Shown here piece by piece: positions 28,912 to 38,251 of a stretch of DNA of 64,000 nt. Origin of the DNA: Rhodospirillales bacterium (GTDB taxonomy: Bacteria > Pseudomonadota > Alphaproteobacteria > Rhodospirillales > Defluviicoccaceae); the NCBI GenBank assembly GCA_016712595.1, contig JADJQT010000001.1:659501-723500 (forward strand), written 5' to 3'. The notes under the pieces were generated by a model. That model was given only the letters and a program-made list of their open reading frames with translations. It was not told the DNA's origin and made no database searches. Made by a program: the position numbers and the translations under genes. The number at the start of each line of letters is the position of its first letter. Within the stretch, counting starts at the first letter, position 1.

Positions 28912-29968
28912 CTAAGCAGCGATCCGTAGGTTTGCACACGTTTTGGATTGGCGTTCGTGGTTGAGGTCAGTGACGGCAGCATGGATGGCGTGGTCGAGAT
29001 TGTCGAGGTCTCGGAAGCTCTTCTGGGCGAGGAAACGCCGCTTCAGGTCACGCCAAGCATGTTCGATGTCGTTCAACTCGGGGCGTACCTCGGCAGCCAT
29101 TCGACGCACAGCCATGGCCGCGCGGCGAGGGCGGCACGCGACGCCTTGCTGGTATGAATGGGGACCGTTGTCGATGACGAGCACGACCGGCTTCGTCGGT
29201 CGGCCGGGGCGCGGGCCATGGAGCTCGTCGAGCCGCGTCAGCAGAGCGATGAAATCGCTGCTTCGCTTGCTCCGGCTGGTCTCGACGACCAGCGTGCCGG
29301 CCGCGAAGTCGAGCGCGCCGATCATCGCCACCTTGCGCGCCTGGCCGGGCGCTGCGACGCGCAGGTCGGCGCCGCGCCCGGCCCACACATGCGCGAGATA
29401 AGGATGGGTGAGCGCCTCGGACTCGTCTTCGAACAGCAGCACGAGGTCGCCGGCCTGGGCCTGCTGCTTCAGCAGACGAAGCCGCAGGCCGGAGCGATCG
29501 ACGGCCTGGGCGTCCTGCCGCCCCTTCAGCGTGTGCCGGGGTCGCCGCCAGCGAAAGCCCCTTTTTGCGCATCACCACGCTCAGCCGCGACTTGGAAATC
29601 CGCTCGCCGGTGCGCCGCTCGATCTCGTTCTGCAACCGCGGCAGCGTCCAGTTCCGCCGATCGGCAACCTCGTCCGTCAGCACTGCCGAGACCACCGCCA
29701 GCGCCGCCCGCGCCTTCACCGGCTCCGGCCCCGGTGCCTTGCGGGCGCGCAGGCCCGCCACCCCCTCGCGACCGAACGTCCAGCGCCAATGGCGCACGCT
29801 GTTCGGCTCGACCGAAAACGCTTCGGCAATCCGAGCGCTCGACCAACCCTGCAGCGACAACAAAATCGACCGCGCCCGATCCGCTTACGCCCGATCCGGC
29901 GAACCGGCCAGCGCACGCAACTCCTCGCACTGCTCCGCCGTCGCCACTACCCGAGGACGACCCGCCAT
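28912..29968 (-). pseudogene. IS630-family transposase, nonsense at codon 28 (copy 2)
   Basis: The ATG at 29968 is followed at codon 28 by the same TAA as in copy 1. The helix-turn-helix part stays in frame to about 29560. A frame change then leads to the DDE domain (LLFEDESE, VLVIDNG, LNDIEHAW). Another base change around 29155 breaks the IDNGPIHTSK block (IDNGPHSYQQ). The shared nonsense codon groups copies 1 and 2 together against copy 3. Confidence 0.87.
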
Positions 29969-30040
29969 GACAACACCAAAATCCAGTGATCCCTCCACCA
30001 GAGCCTGCCATATGTGGATCGCCCAAGGGAATCCTGCTTA
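28913..30040 (-). mobile_element. IS630-family element, copy 2
   Basis: Bounded by TA on both sides (28913-28914 and 30039-30040), the target duplication expected for IS630. The ends are TAAGCAGCGATCCG and GGAATCCTGCTTA. Removing the element rejoins the two halves of the tyrosine integrase. It is nearly identical to copies 1 and 3. Confidence 0.92.
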
Positions 30041-30646
30041 GCTCGGCCAGCGGGAAGGCGACATCCTCCGCCTGACCTGGGGCGCAGTACGACGGCACGA
30101 CGATCACGCTGCGCCAGAGCAAGACCGGGGTGTTGCTACCGGTTCCGGTTGCCTCACAGCTGAAGGCTGCCCTCGATGAGGCGCTGGCGCAGCTGCGCAA
30201 ACACGATGGGGAGAATGCGGACGGTCGTGCGGCCAACGTCGTCGCGATGCCGAAGGCGAAGCGGGCGACGGCTCGGCCGGCACCACGCCAGACCGCACCC
30301 ACGGTTCGGCGGACGGAAGCGATCTGGTCCAGTTCGAGGGCGCCGTGCGGCAGTCGCCGGTGATCCTGATCTCGGAAAGCACTTCACGCGCGTACAAGGC
30401 GGATCACTTCCGCCACGAGTTCCGGCGCATCGCCAAGGCGGCCGGAATCGGGCTGCAGTTCCTCGATCTCAGACGGTCGGCGGTCGTTCATCTGGCGGAA
30501 GCCGATTGCACGATTCCGCAGATTTCCGCGATCACCGGTCACCAGCTTGACCGAACCACTCGGATTCTCGAGACCTATCTCCCACGGACCGCGCCGATGG
30601 CGAAGGCGGCGATCCACAAACTTGTGTTGTACAGGAAGCGAACAAA

Positions 30647-30672
30647 GTTGGAATTTTAGCCGAAATTCCAAC
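30647..30672 (+). terminator. Hairpin at the integrase stop codon
   Basis: GTTGGAATTT at 30647-30656 pairs with AAATTCCAAC at 30663-30672 around TAGCCG, a 10-bp stem that includes the integrase TAG stop. There is no U-run after it, so its role as a terminator is uncertain. Confidence 0.4.
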
Positions 30673-30711
30673 TCCGAAACCGGAATGGCTGCTGTAAGTG
30701 CTTGAAACTGG

Positions 30712-30784
<73 letters not shown>

Positions 30785-31500
30785 GCGCCCTTATTATCAG
30801 GCACTTAGCGTAAGGATGCCGGGAGGCTTCTCGATTGCGCTGTCGGCAGTACTCATCCGCCACCGCCGCGACATTTCCGAGCCCGGGTAACCCTCGCCGC
30901 CGCCAACGTAGCAAGTCGCTTTCTGCGTGTACAGTGCCGAACCATCGAAATAGGGAAATGACCGGGGCGTCGGTGCAGAAATAGCGGATGGCGGCGCGTT
31001 GGATGGGAAGGTGCTGATTTTCTGACGTTCTCAGGCGACGCAGGCGGAACCGGCGTGACGAGACCGGTCATCCGGTTGAGGATCGCACAGGCATCTCCGA
31101 ATCTCGACCTTCTGGCCGGGCGGGCTCCGGGTGCGCAGGCTCCTTCCAATCGAGGCCTGATAGCAAACCGTCGCTGCTTGGATCAGCGATGGGCAACCAT
31201 AGCCGGCCGCCCGCTGCCATCCGAGGCGGCCCCGTCCGGCAATGACCAATTTGTGCGTCAATGCCCGTTCGAGGGCATCTCGGCGAGTTCGAATCGTCGC
31301 GCCCCGGGGCCCTGCGCTGACCGCGAGGCTCATGAGTATTTCCGGGGTTGGCGCGATCGGCGCGACGGTCGTGCAAGCGTTCAGTCAGCCAAAAACTGCT
31401 TGCATCAAAGGAAGGGGCATCCACGCACCCGGCGCGGATCATCTCGCCCGATTATTCCGCCATTGTTCCAGCACGAACCGCACGTTCGCGCTCCAAATGC
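30785..31500. other. Gene-poor spacer with a possible IS110 scrap
   Basis: No convincing gene is found between the tRNA-Lys and tRNA-Val genes. On the plus strand around 31308-31380 the text ALTARLMSISGVGAIGATVVQAF resembles the helix-hairpin block (RRLMTIPGIGxIxATA) of IS110 transposases and may be a remnant; the flanking frames give nothing further. Confidence 0.3.
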
Positions 31501-31523
31501 ATGAAAGCCCCCAAAGGGGCCTC
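31501..31523 (-). terminator. Intrinsic terminator after tRNA-Val
   Basis: On the minus strand AGGCCCCTTTGGGGGCTTTC forms a GC-rich stem with a TTT loop followed by TTTCAT, about 30 bp beyond the tRNA-Val CCA end. This is a good factor-independent terminator for that tRNA transcript. Confidence 0.6.
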
Positions 31524-31557
31524 TCAACAATGCGTTGATTTTACGAGGAAATGATGG

Positions 31558-31629
31558 TGGGCGCGGCTGGGATTGAACCAGCGACCCCTGCGATGTCAAC
31601 GCAGTGCTCTCCCGCTGAGCTACGCACCC
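31558..31629 (-). tRNA. tRNA-Val (anticodon GAC)
   Basis: Complement with acceptor GGGTGCG / CGCGCCC (one G-U pair), A73, D-arm TAGCTCAGCGGGAGAGC, anticodon loop TTGACAT and T-arm GGTTCAATCCC. CCA is encoded at 31555-31557. An intrinsic terminator follows at 31501-31523. The stretch 31630-31894 holds no gene. Confidence 0.96.
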
Positions 31630-31894
31630 TCACGGCATCGTCGCGAAGGGGGATGTCATAATCGCAACTGGGCGCATTGACAAGTTCAACGAGTGTTTCG
31701 ATCGAACATTATACGGCAGGACAAGAAGGCATGCCGGTGAGCAAGCGAGCAAATCGATCGAAGCGGCGATGCCGCAGTTAAGGACAGCGCGCGAATGCGT
31801 CTTGTTGCCGTCGGTGGCGAAGTCTACCATCGGGGTCCGTTATGTCACGCGGGCCGGGCCAACGAGCCGCGCGGGCAGGGAAAGGGCAATTCGG

Positions 31895-32308
31895 ATGAAG
31901 GATTTTTCACTCGGCGAGGCCGGCCTTACCGGCTACCGCACCCTTGACGGCGAACATCATGTCCAGATCGACCTGCTTTCTGCGTTTTCCCGCGTCGCAT
32001 CGGGCGCACAGGAAGGTGGCGACCTCGACGAGATTTTCGATCGCTTGGTCGAGTACACCAAGGTGCATTTCGCCTCGGAGCAGATGTTGATGCGCCTTTA
32101 CCAGTACCCACGCTTTGACGAGCACGTCGTTGATCATGAGCGCACGATCGAGCGCCTGGAAGACCTGCGCCAGGCACTGGCGCGCGCCGATGAGACTCAG
32201 GCGCGCGCCGTCGCGGCAGATCTTAAGGAATGGATCATCGCGCACATTTGCAGTGCTGACCTGATGCTCGGACAGTATCTCGTCCGGCTTGGCGTCGGCC
32301 CCGGCTGA
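31895..32308 (+). CDS. Hemerythrin-like protein
   Basis: 137 residues from ATG 31895 (MKDFSLGEAGLTGYR), with GGGAAAGGG upstream. The iron-site residues of bacteriohemerythrins are present in order: DGEHHVQID, HFASEQMLM, DEHVVDHERT and HICSADLMLG, giving the H, HxxxE, H, H and HxxxxD pattern of a four-helix di-iron protein that binds O2. The sequence diverges clearly from the three tandem paralogues at 46113-47805. An in-frame upstream Met at 31769 has poor context. It is followed at 156 bp by a stress-protein gene on the same strand. Confidence 0.85.
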   Translation: MKDFSLGEAGLTGYRTLDGEHHVQIDLLSAFSRVASGAQEGGDLDEIFDRLVEYTKVHFASEQMLMRLYQYPRFDEHVVDHERTIERLEDLRQALARADETQARAVAADLKEWIIAHICSADLMLGQYLVRLGVGPG

Positions 32309-32464
32309 ACCCGACCCCGCCTCATTTCCTGGGGCGTAGCGCCGGCCGACAACGGTTGCATCGAGTCTCTCCTGGCAATGGGCAAGGGGTTGCTGCATCA
32401 TCAAGGTAATGATCGTCATAAGCGAGGCGCGGTTGGGCGCCGGCAAGGCGAGGGGAGTCGTCAG

Positions 32465-33100
32465 ATGAGCGAAAGCACCGGTGAATCCACGCCACTCGTG
32501 CGCGAAGCGGTGGGGGTGTTCCATCGCTGGCAGGATCTACAGAGCGCCGTCGATGCGCTGCTGAACCGCGGCTTCGATCGCTCCGAGCTCAGTCTGCTGG
32601 CGAGCGAGGAGACGGTTCACCAGAAATTGGGGCACGTCTACCGACGCGTCGAGGAACTCGAGGACGACCCGGCAGTGCCTCGCGTTTGCTTCGTCGGCCG
32701 GGATTCACTGACCGAGGGCAAGGCGTCGACGATCGGCGCGCTCGGCTATGTCGGTGCCGTTGCCGCGGTCGGCGCCGTCGTTGCCTCAGGAGGCACGCTC
32801 GCCTGGACGATTCTTGCGGCGATCGCCGCGGGTGGAAGCGGCGCCATGCTTGGTGGCATTTTTGCCCGAACGCTCGGCCGCCATCGAGCTGGAGATATCG
32901 AGGCGCAGCTCAATAAGGGCGGCCTACTGCTCTGGGTACGGACCCGAGACGCCGAACAAGAGGCCAAGGCCACCTCCATCCTCGCCGGCAACAACGCGAC
33001 AGATGTTCACATGCATGTTCTCCCGGACCATCCTGCCCCGGAAAACAATCCCTTGGGCGGTTTCCAGCCGGACCCGTTTTTGCCGCAGGCGCGAATTTAG
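32465..33100 (+). CDS. YflT/GSP17M-like general stress protein with a glycine-zipper hydrophobic region
   Basis: 211 residues from ATG 32465 with GAGGGGAG upstream. Residues 10-70 (VGVFHRWQDLQSAVDALLNRGF, then SELSLLA) match the ferredoxin-like domain of heat-induced stress protein YflT. A central Gly/Ala-rich hydrophobic stretch (about residues 85-135) could be membrane-inserting. The C-terminal half returns to a ligand-like fold (GGLLLWVRTRD, ATSILAGNNATDVHMH), as in related proteins. The role is unknown beyond association with stress. It converges with the next gene, leaving only four bases between them. Confidence 0.75.
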   Translation: MSESTGESTPLVREAVGVFHRWQDLQSAVDALLNRGFDRSELSLLASEETVHQKLGHVYRRVEELEDDPAVPRVCFVGRDSLTEGKASTIGALGYVGAVAAVGAVVASGGTLAWTILAAIAAGGSGAMLGGIFARTLGRHRAGDIEAQLNKGGLLLWVRTRDAEQEAKATSILAGNNATDVHMHVLPDHPAPENNPLGGFQPDPFLPQARI

Positions 33101-33104
33101 CGGC

Positions 33105-34244
33105 TCAGCGCGGGCCTTTTGCTGTCTCGACGGTCTCGGCGCGCGTCGCCAGCAGCGCATCGCAAACCTCGCGCACAGCGCCAAAGCCGCCGGGCAGCGC
33201 GGTGACGATCTCGGCGAGGCGCAACGCGTGGGGATGCGCGTCTGACGGCGCGATGGCGATGCCGGCTGCGGCCATGCATTCCGCGTCGTTGACGTCATTG
33301 CCGACATAAGCGACCGCGTCGAGCGTGATTCCCTGGTCATCGACGAGCCGGCGGAGTTCGGCAAGCTTGTTGTCGATGCCCTGCAAATAGGGAATCTTGA
33401 GCTTTTTGCAGCGCGCCCCGACAACAGGGTTGACCTCTTTCGAGATTACCGCGACCGGCAGGCCGCTCCGCTTTAACATCTCGAGGCCCATGCCGTCGCC
33501 GCGGTTGCACAAGACGGCCTCACGCCCGTCTTCAAAGACCAGAACGCGGTTGTCCGTCATCACGCCGTCGAAATCGAGCACCAGCAGGCGGACGTCGCGC
33601 AGGCGTGCCCGGGCGCGGGCGGCGGTCGAAGCGCGGTACAGCACCTCTATACTGGGCCATTCGGTGTCGTCCTCAAGGCGAAGGGCCGCGAGCGCCGAGG
33701 TTGGCCAAAGGACGACGCGACCGCCCGGCAGTTCTCCCGTCCGTTCGAATACGCCGACGCGCACAGCGACGAGGGCGCCGGTTTCGACGTAGTGCCGTTC
33801 GCTTTCGCTCTGATCGTCCGGCCGGGCTATGCCGTCTCCACCTTGTGACCACAAGGCTGCGGCGAGCGGCCGGACCGCAAGCAGCGAGTCAGCGCCGCAG
33901 CGCCAGAGTTCGTCGATCGCGGCGTCGATGACGTCGCCGGTGAGCATCGGAAAGGCGGGATCGAGGATCGTCGCGAGCAATGGCGCAAACCGTTCGCGCG
34001 CTCCCAGCCCGTCGATTGCGGCGCGCAGCATGTCCGCGGGAGTCTCGCGCGATGGGGGCGCGATGACGTCGACGCCGGCGTCTTCGGCAAGACGGACGAG
34101 TTCGGCATCGGATGTTACGATCGCAACGCGGGTGATCTTGCGGGCGGCGATGGCCTGTTCGATCGCATGTAACGCGAGCGGTCGGCCGGCGAAGTCGCGG
34201 CGCGCGGCGGAACGGACCGCGGGAAATACGGCGAGGACGTCCAT
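33105..34244 (-). CDS. Fusion of acylneuraminate cytidylyltransferase-like domain and KdsC-type phosphatase
   Basis: 379 residues from ATG 34244 (GGAGACCACC upstream). Residues 1-200 resemble the NeuA/KdsB nucleotidyltransferase fold (FPAVRSAARRDFAGRPLAL, ILDPAFPMLTGDVIDAAI), though the N-terminal P-loop-like AxxxSxRxxxKN motif is weak. From about residue 215 a HAD phosphatase follows: LDFDGVMTDN (nucleophile and acid/base Asp), VISKE (Lys), VGNDVNDAEC (Mg-binding). The HAD half matches the KdsC / 8-phosphatase type that acts on nonulosonic acid phosphates. The pair suggests synthesis and CMP-activation of a surface sialic-acid-like sugar. No other nonulosonate genes are in view. A longer start at 34310 is possible. 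Confidence 0.75.
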   Translation of the reverse strand: MDVLAVFPAVRSAARRDFAGRPLALHAIEQAIAARKITRVAIVTSDAELVRLAEDAGVDVIAPPSRETPADMLRAAIDGLGARERFAPLLATILDPAFPMLTGDVIDAAIDELWRCGADSLLAVRPLAAALWSQGGDGIARPDDQSESERHYVETGALVAVRVGVFERTGELPGGRVVLWPTSALAALRLEDDTEWPSIEVLYRASTAARARARLRDVRLLVLDFDGVMTDNRVLVFEDGREAVLCNRGDGMGLEMLKRSGLPVAVISKEVNPVVGARCKKLKIPYLQGIDNKLAELRRLVDDQGITLDAVAYVGNDVNDAECMAAAGIAIAPSDAHPHALRLAEIVTALPGGFGAVREVCDALLATRAETVETAKGPR

Positions 34245-34416
34245 GGTGGTCTCCGCGAAGCAAGACGAGGGTTGGAGGCGAGGACGATACGGCAGACGCG
34301 AGAGCGCCACCGTTTACGACCGGGTTTCTGCCTCGTCAATTCGCACGTGCCGTAAGGACGGTCACACGGCGCTTGCGATGCGGCGATCGCTTGAAATCTG
34401 CAGCCGGCGGCGACGA

Positions 34417-34884
34417 TCAGCAGCCGAGATAGTGCAGGGCAATCTGTCGGTCCAAGACGCCTCGGCGGTGCTCGAAAAGGTAGATTCCCTGCCACGCGCC
34501 GAGCACCAACTTGCCGGCAGCGACGGGGATCGACAGTTGCACGGCGGTCAGCGCGCTGCGAATGTGTGCGGGCATGTCATCATCGCCTTCCATCGTATGA
34601 CGATAAAGTGCCCGATCTTCGCCGACGAGGCGGCGGAAGAACGATTGAAGGTCACGAAGGACGTCCGGGTCGGCGTTTTCCTGGACGATCAGCGACGCGC
34701 TCGTATGGCGGCAGAAGAGCGTCAGCAGGCCGTTCGTCGCCCGCTGATGGGCGAGCCAGGCGAGAGTCTCGCGGGTGATGTCGTAAAGGCCTTGCCCTTC
34801 GCTATGGATCTTCAACGCACCCGATGCCTGTCGCAGGCTGACGTCCGTCACTTCGCCGTTACGGATCCGCGTGTCGTCCGCCAT
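34417..34884 (-). CDS. YjbQ-family protein (UPF0047)
   Basis: 155 residues from ATG 34884. The family's conserved blocks are clear: TLFCRHTSASLIVQEN near residue 60, VLRDLQSFF, EGDDDMPAHIRSAL near 105 with metal-binding His residues, and LGAWQGIYLFEHR near the C-terminus. E. coli YjbQ has weak thiamine-phosphate synthase activity, and the family is annotated as secondary thiamine-phosphate synthase; the physiological role remains uncertain. It is a cytoplasmic trimeric beta-sandwich enzyme by homology. Gaps of 172 bp downstream and about 300 bp upstream suggest its own transcript. The stretch 34885-35181 has no convincing gene. Confidence 0.88.
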   Translation of the reverse strand: MADDTRIRNGEVTDVSLRQASGALKIHSEGQGLYDITRETLAWLAHQRATNGLLTLFCRHTSASLIVQENADPDVLRDLQSFFRRLVGEDRALYRHTMEGDDDMPAHIRSALTAVQLSIPVAAGKLVLGAWQGIYLFEHRRGVLDRQIALHYLGC

Positions 34885-35181
34885 CGCCGCACTACCTTTC
34901 GCCTTCGTGCCTATCCCCGCGCCATTGGGGTAAGGATAACCACGCAACCATTCTCGTTTGTATCCCGCCACTACCGAGCGCGCCTGTCAAGCGATATGCA
35001 ACGGGAACGAGTGCGCCTGCGTCGGCGTGCGCGCAAAGTTGCAGGCGTCGTCTCGTCGGATGCTCTGTTGATCTGAAACATCAGGCGAACAGGGAGGGGT
35101 GAAGAACCGTTATCGTTGCTATCCGGCGACGGGCGCCGGTCGTGCGCTCTGTTTGCACCACCGCGGTGCGGTTGACGCTGT

Positions 35182-36396
35182 TCACCGAGGCTTCGGGCCG
35201 GTGGGCCGAACGAGAGCGATAAACGCGAGCATGGCGCCGACGGCGCCAGCCGTAATCACCGCCGCCATCGATAGCGCCGAGGCGTGAGGTAGAGCGCCGA
35301 CAGCAAAGCTGGCGGCGGCGGCGATGAGCATCTGGACGAAGCCCAGCAGCGCCGATGCCGCGCCGGCGATGCGCGGGAAAGGTGCCATCGCGGCGGCAAT
35401 TCCGGAGGGCAGGACAACTCCGAGGCCGGCGGTAAACACCGCCATCGGTGCGACGACGGCAACGACGGAGAGCGGCGCAAAAGCAGCGAGGGCACTCATC
35501 GCAGCGGCACCGACGAGGCAGACGGTGGTGCCAAGCAGCACAAGGCGCGGCAGTGCGAGGGATCGGGCAAGGCGGCCGGCGATGAGGGATCCGGTGAAAT
35601 ATCCGGCGACGGTGAAGATTGCCAGCATGCCGTAATGCTCGGGTGACAGGCCCAGCAGGCCGATGAAGACGAATGGCCCGCCGGCAGCAAAGGCCATGAG
35701 TCCGGAGAAGATGCAGGCGACGATCAGCGTATAGCCGAGATAGTGGCGATCGCGGATTAGCACCGCGCAGGTGACGAGAATATCGAGGACGGTGTCGGCG
35801 CCGTCCTCCCCGGTTGCGCCGCGCGGCCGGGTCTCGGCAAGCAGCCACCAGGTTGCCGCGAAGATGATGACGCCGATGACGGCAAGGAAAACGAAGGCGG
35901 CACGCCATCCAAACCAAATCTGCAGGTAGCCGCCGATGATTGGCGCCACGGCAGGAGAGACCGCCAGCGCGGCGCCGATGTAGGCCATGGCCGACGCTGT
36001 GCGGGTGGGGCCGTAAATGTCGCGAACGATCGCTCGGCCGAGAACAGGGCCGACGCATGCTGCCATCCCCTGCAAGACACGGCCGACGATGAGCCAGCGT
36101 ATGTCCGTCGCCAGCCAGCAGACCATGGACGACGCGGCATAAAGGCCGAGGCCGGCGAAAAGAGTCGGCCGGCGCCCGCAGCGATCGGAGAGCGGACCGA
36201 AGACCATCTGGCAGGCTGCGAAGCCCAGCAAAAAGCCGGTGAGCGTGAGATTGACCCGGTCGGGGGTCGTCGCCAGCGCTTCAACGATCGCTGGCATCGA
36301 TGGAATATAGATCGAGGTGGAGATCTGACCGAGGGCAACGAGCGCCGTCAGCAGCGCTCCGACGATGAGCGATTCGGGATCGACGGTGGGGCGCAT
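35182..36396 (-). CDS. Bcr/CflA-type multidrug efflux transporter (MFS)
   Basis: 404 residues with 12 predicted hydrophobic segments. MFS motif A appears as GPLSDRCGRRPTL after the second segment, and the drug:H+ antiporter-1 block VGRVLQGMAACVGPVLGRAIVRD follows, characteristic of the Bcr/CflA family. ATG 36396 (MRPTVDPES) was chosen; the frame extends upstream into the neighbouring gene. It lies eight bases downstream of another MFS gene on the same strand, so the two exporters probably form an operon. The substrate is unknown; the family exports bicyclomycin, chloramphenicol and similar compounds across the inner membrane. Confidence 0.9.
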   Translation of the reverse strand: MRPTVDPESLIVGALLTALVALGQISTSIYIPSMPAIVEALATTPDRVNLTLTGFLLGFAACQMVFGPLSDRCGRRPTLFAGLGLYAASSMVCWLATDIRWLIVGRVLQGMAACVGPVLGRAIVRDIYGPTRTASAMAYIGAALAVSPAVAPIIGGYLQIWFGWRAAFVFLAVIGVIIFAATWWLLAETRPRGATGEDGADTVLDILVTCAVLIRDRHYLGYTLIVACIFSGLMAFAAGGPFVFIGLLGLSPEHYGMLAIFTVAGYFTGSLIAGRLARSLALPRLVLLGTTVCLVGAAAMSALAAFAPLSVVAVVAPMAVFTAGLGVVLPSGIAAAMAPFPRIAGAASALLGFVQMLIAAAASFAVGALPHASALSMAAVITAGAVGAMLAFIALVRPTGPKPR

Positions 36397-36404
36397 GCCG
36401 TGGC

Positions 36405-38078
36405 TTACCGTTGTGACAGTGCGGCGGGAGCGAGCAGGTGGCGAACACGGGGCAGATCCGGACCGCGGTGGTGATGACGGACAGCCTGCTCGACCACACG
36501 GTCGGCCTGGGTGACGCGAGCGTGTTGGCGCAGGTGGTCCAGCCACGACGGCACGATGAAGGCCTCGACCCAGGTTCCCGGCCGCGCTGCATCCTCGAAG
36601 ATGCCCCAACGAGAGGCACCATCGCGACGGCGCACGTGCCCGAGCCGGGTTATTGCTGCGAGGAAAGCCGTAACAGTCTCTGCGTCGACCTCGTATTCGA
36701 TGGTGACCAGGACGGGTCCGCGGTCATGATCGACCTCGGCGACGACGACGGGTTCCGGCCAGTGAGCGGAGGTTGCCTGGCCCTCGACGTTGCCTTCATG
36801 AAGCGGAAAACGCCGGCCGAGCAGCAGGCTGGCGGCGGCTCCGAGCGCGGCGAGGCCAAGTGCGACAGACGATCCGAAGGCCGAGGCGACAGCACCCCAA
36901 ACGGCGCTACCGGCGGCCATGCTGCCGGAGAAGGCAACGATGTTCAATGCCAGCGTGCGGGCCCGTACCCAGGCAGGCACAGCGGTCTGCGCGGCAATCT
37001 GGAACGAGGACATCATCGCCAGCCACGCGGCGCCGGTGAGCAGCATGCAGGGGATAATCAGCCACAAACTGGTGGCGAGGCCGATAATCGCAGTCATTGC
37101 TGCGTACAACAGGCTCGCTGCCGCCACCAGGGTATTGGCCGACATCCGGCGTCGCGCGCGCGGCAGCACCAGCGCGCCCGCGATCGCGCCAATACCAACG
37201 GCACCCAGCAGCGCGCCGTAAAGTGTGGCGTTGCCGTGCAGGTCGTGGCGGGCGACCACCGGAAGCAGTGCCCACGTGGCACTGGCGAAAGCGAAAAAGG
37301 CAACGCAACGGACGAGCACGGCCTGGACCGCCGGTGCCTCGCGAACGTACCGCCAGCCGGCACGCATGGCGGCAGAGAAATTCTCCGGCGGCAGTTCGGA
37401 GGTCACGACGGTTTGCCGCCACAGGACGAGTGTTGCGATTACCCCACAAAAAGAGAGGGCGTTGAGCACGTACGCCCAGGCGGAACCGATCCCGGCGACG
37501 ACGAAGCCTCCCAGCGCCGGGCCGACGGCACGCGCGATATTCATGCCGAGGCTGCCGAGCGCGACCGCTGCCGCGAGTTCGCCCGGCCCCACAAGCTCGG
37601 GCACTGTCGCCGACCACGCCGGCATGGTCAGTGCCGCGCCGATGCCGAGGCAAAACGTCAGCATCAGCAGATGGACAGGATTTAGTAGTTCGAGAGCCGC
37701 CAGTGCCGCCAGGGCCAGCGCCGAAAGCGCCATCCACGACTGTGCCGCGATCAATAGACGACGCCGGTCGACGATGTCGGCGAGAACGCCTGCGGGGATG
37801 GCCAGCAGGCAGATCGGCAGCGTTGTCGCCACCTGTACGAGCGAGACCAGCAGCGGCGAAGATGCCATTTCCGTCATCATCCAGGCGGACGCGGTATCGT
37901 TCACCCAGGTTCCGACGTTCGAGGCGACGGTGGCGATCCACAGCGCGCGAAACACCCGATTCCCGAGCGGCGCCCAGGCCCCCTGCCGATCGGCGAGGCC
38001 AGGGGTGACGTCCGTGGTGAACCCCGTGGCGGAAGCAGCGGCGGACGCGGAAGGCGAAGGCGAGCGGGAATCGGCCAT
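36405..38078 (-). CDS. MFS transporter of the transmembrane secretion effector (MFS_3) family
   Basis: 557 residues from ATG 38078. The first 410 residues hold about 12 membrane segments with NRVFRALWIATVASNVGTW at the start, PAGVLADIVDRRRLL (motif A) and the AVGPALGG block. The last 130 residues are soluble (VLVTIEYEVDAETVTAFLAA, RRRDGASRWGIFED, WLDHLRQHARVT), the C-terminal domain characteristic of the MFS_3 family that includes EntS-like exporters. An acyl/small-metabolite export role is inferred only from the family. The gene is followed after eight bases by the Bcr/CflA exporter. Confidence 0.88.
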   Translation of the reverse strand: MADSRSPSPSASAAASATGFTTDVTPGLADRQGAWAPLGNRVFRALWIATVASNVGTWVNDTASAWMMTEMASSPLLVSLVQVATTLPICLLAIPAGVLADIVDRRRLLIAAQSWMALSALALAALAALELLNPVHLLMLTFCLGIGAALTMPAWSATVPELVGPGELAAAVALGSLGMNIARAVGPALGGFVVAGIGSAWAYVLNALSFCGVIATLVLWRQTVVTSELPPENFSAAMRAGWRYVREAPAVQAVLVRCVAFFAFASATWALLPVVARHDLHGNATLYGALLGAVGIGAIAGALVLPRARRRMSANTLVAAASLLYAAMTAIIGLATSLWLIIPCMLLTGAAWLAMMSSFQIAAQTAVPAWVRARTLALNIVAFSGSMAAGSAVWGAVASAFGSSVALGLAALGAAASLLLGRRFPLHEGNVEGQATSAHWPEPVVVAEVDHDRGPVLVTIEYEVDAETVTAFLAAITRLGHVRRRDGASRWGIFEDAARPGTWVEAFIVPSWLDHLRQHARVTQADRVVEQAVRHHHRGPDLPRVRHLLAPAALSQR

Positions 38079-38251
38079 GCGCACTATTAGGTCCTCCCGC
38101 CTCCACCACACAAGATGCCGCCGCGGGGCAGGAGGGCCCACGGACGCGGCCCGCTTGCTTGCCGCGACCGTTGGGCCAGCCTATAAGTCCTCGTCCCGCC
38201 CACGGATTTGTTCTGGCGGTGTTCAATGTCGACTCGGAAGACAGGCTTCGC

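Larger units (their letters stand above)
28513..30659 (+). pseudogene. Phage-type tyrosine integrase split by IS630 copy 2
   Basis: The 5' part reads LIRLYRADERYQRLAASTRR, then a core-binding segment with a frame change near 28735, up to SMALAVLLGA at 28910. IS630 copy 2 is inserted here. Beyond it GQREGDILRLTWGAYDG continues the catalytic domain, and the last frame has HEFRRIAKAAG, LDLRRSAVVHLAEA and ITGHQLDRTTRILETYLPR. The Arg (QREGDILRL), the Arg of LRRSA, the His of ITGH and the Tyr are visible; His of the usual HxxR box is replaced by LDLR. It ends 50 bp from the 3' end of tRNA-Lys, the usual place for an integrase beside its attachment site. Confidence 0.85.

Noticed and set aside
31677..31715. 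TTGACA...TATACG promoter for the hemerythrin at 31895
   Set aside because: The spacer is 27 bases, too long for a sigma-70 promoter.
36405..36800. Novel fusion of an MFS exporter to a monooxygenase-like domain
   Set aside because: The soluble C-terminal region is a normal part of the transmembrane secretion effector (MFS_3) family, so it is not a new fusion.
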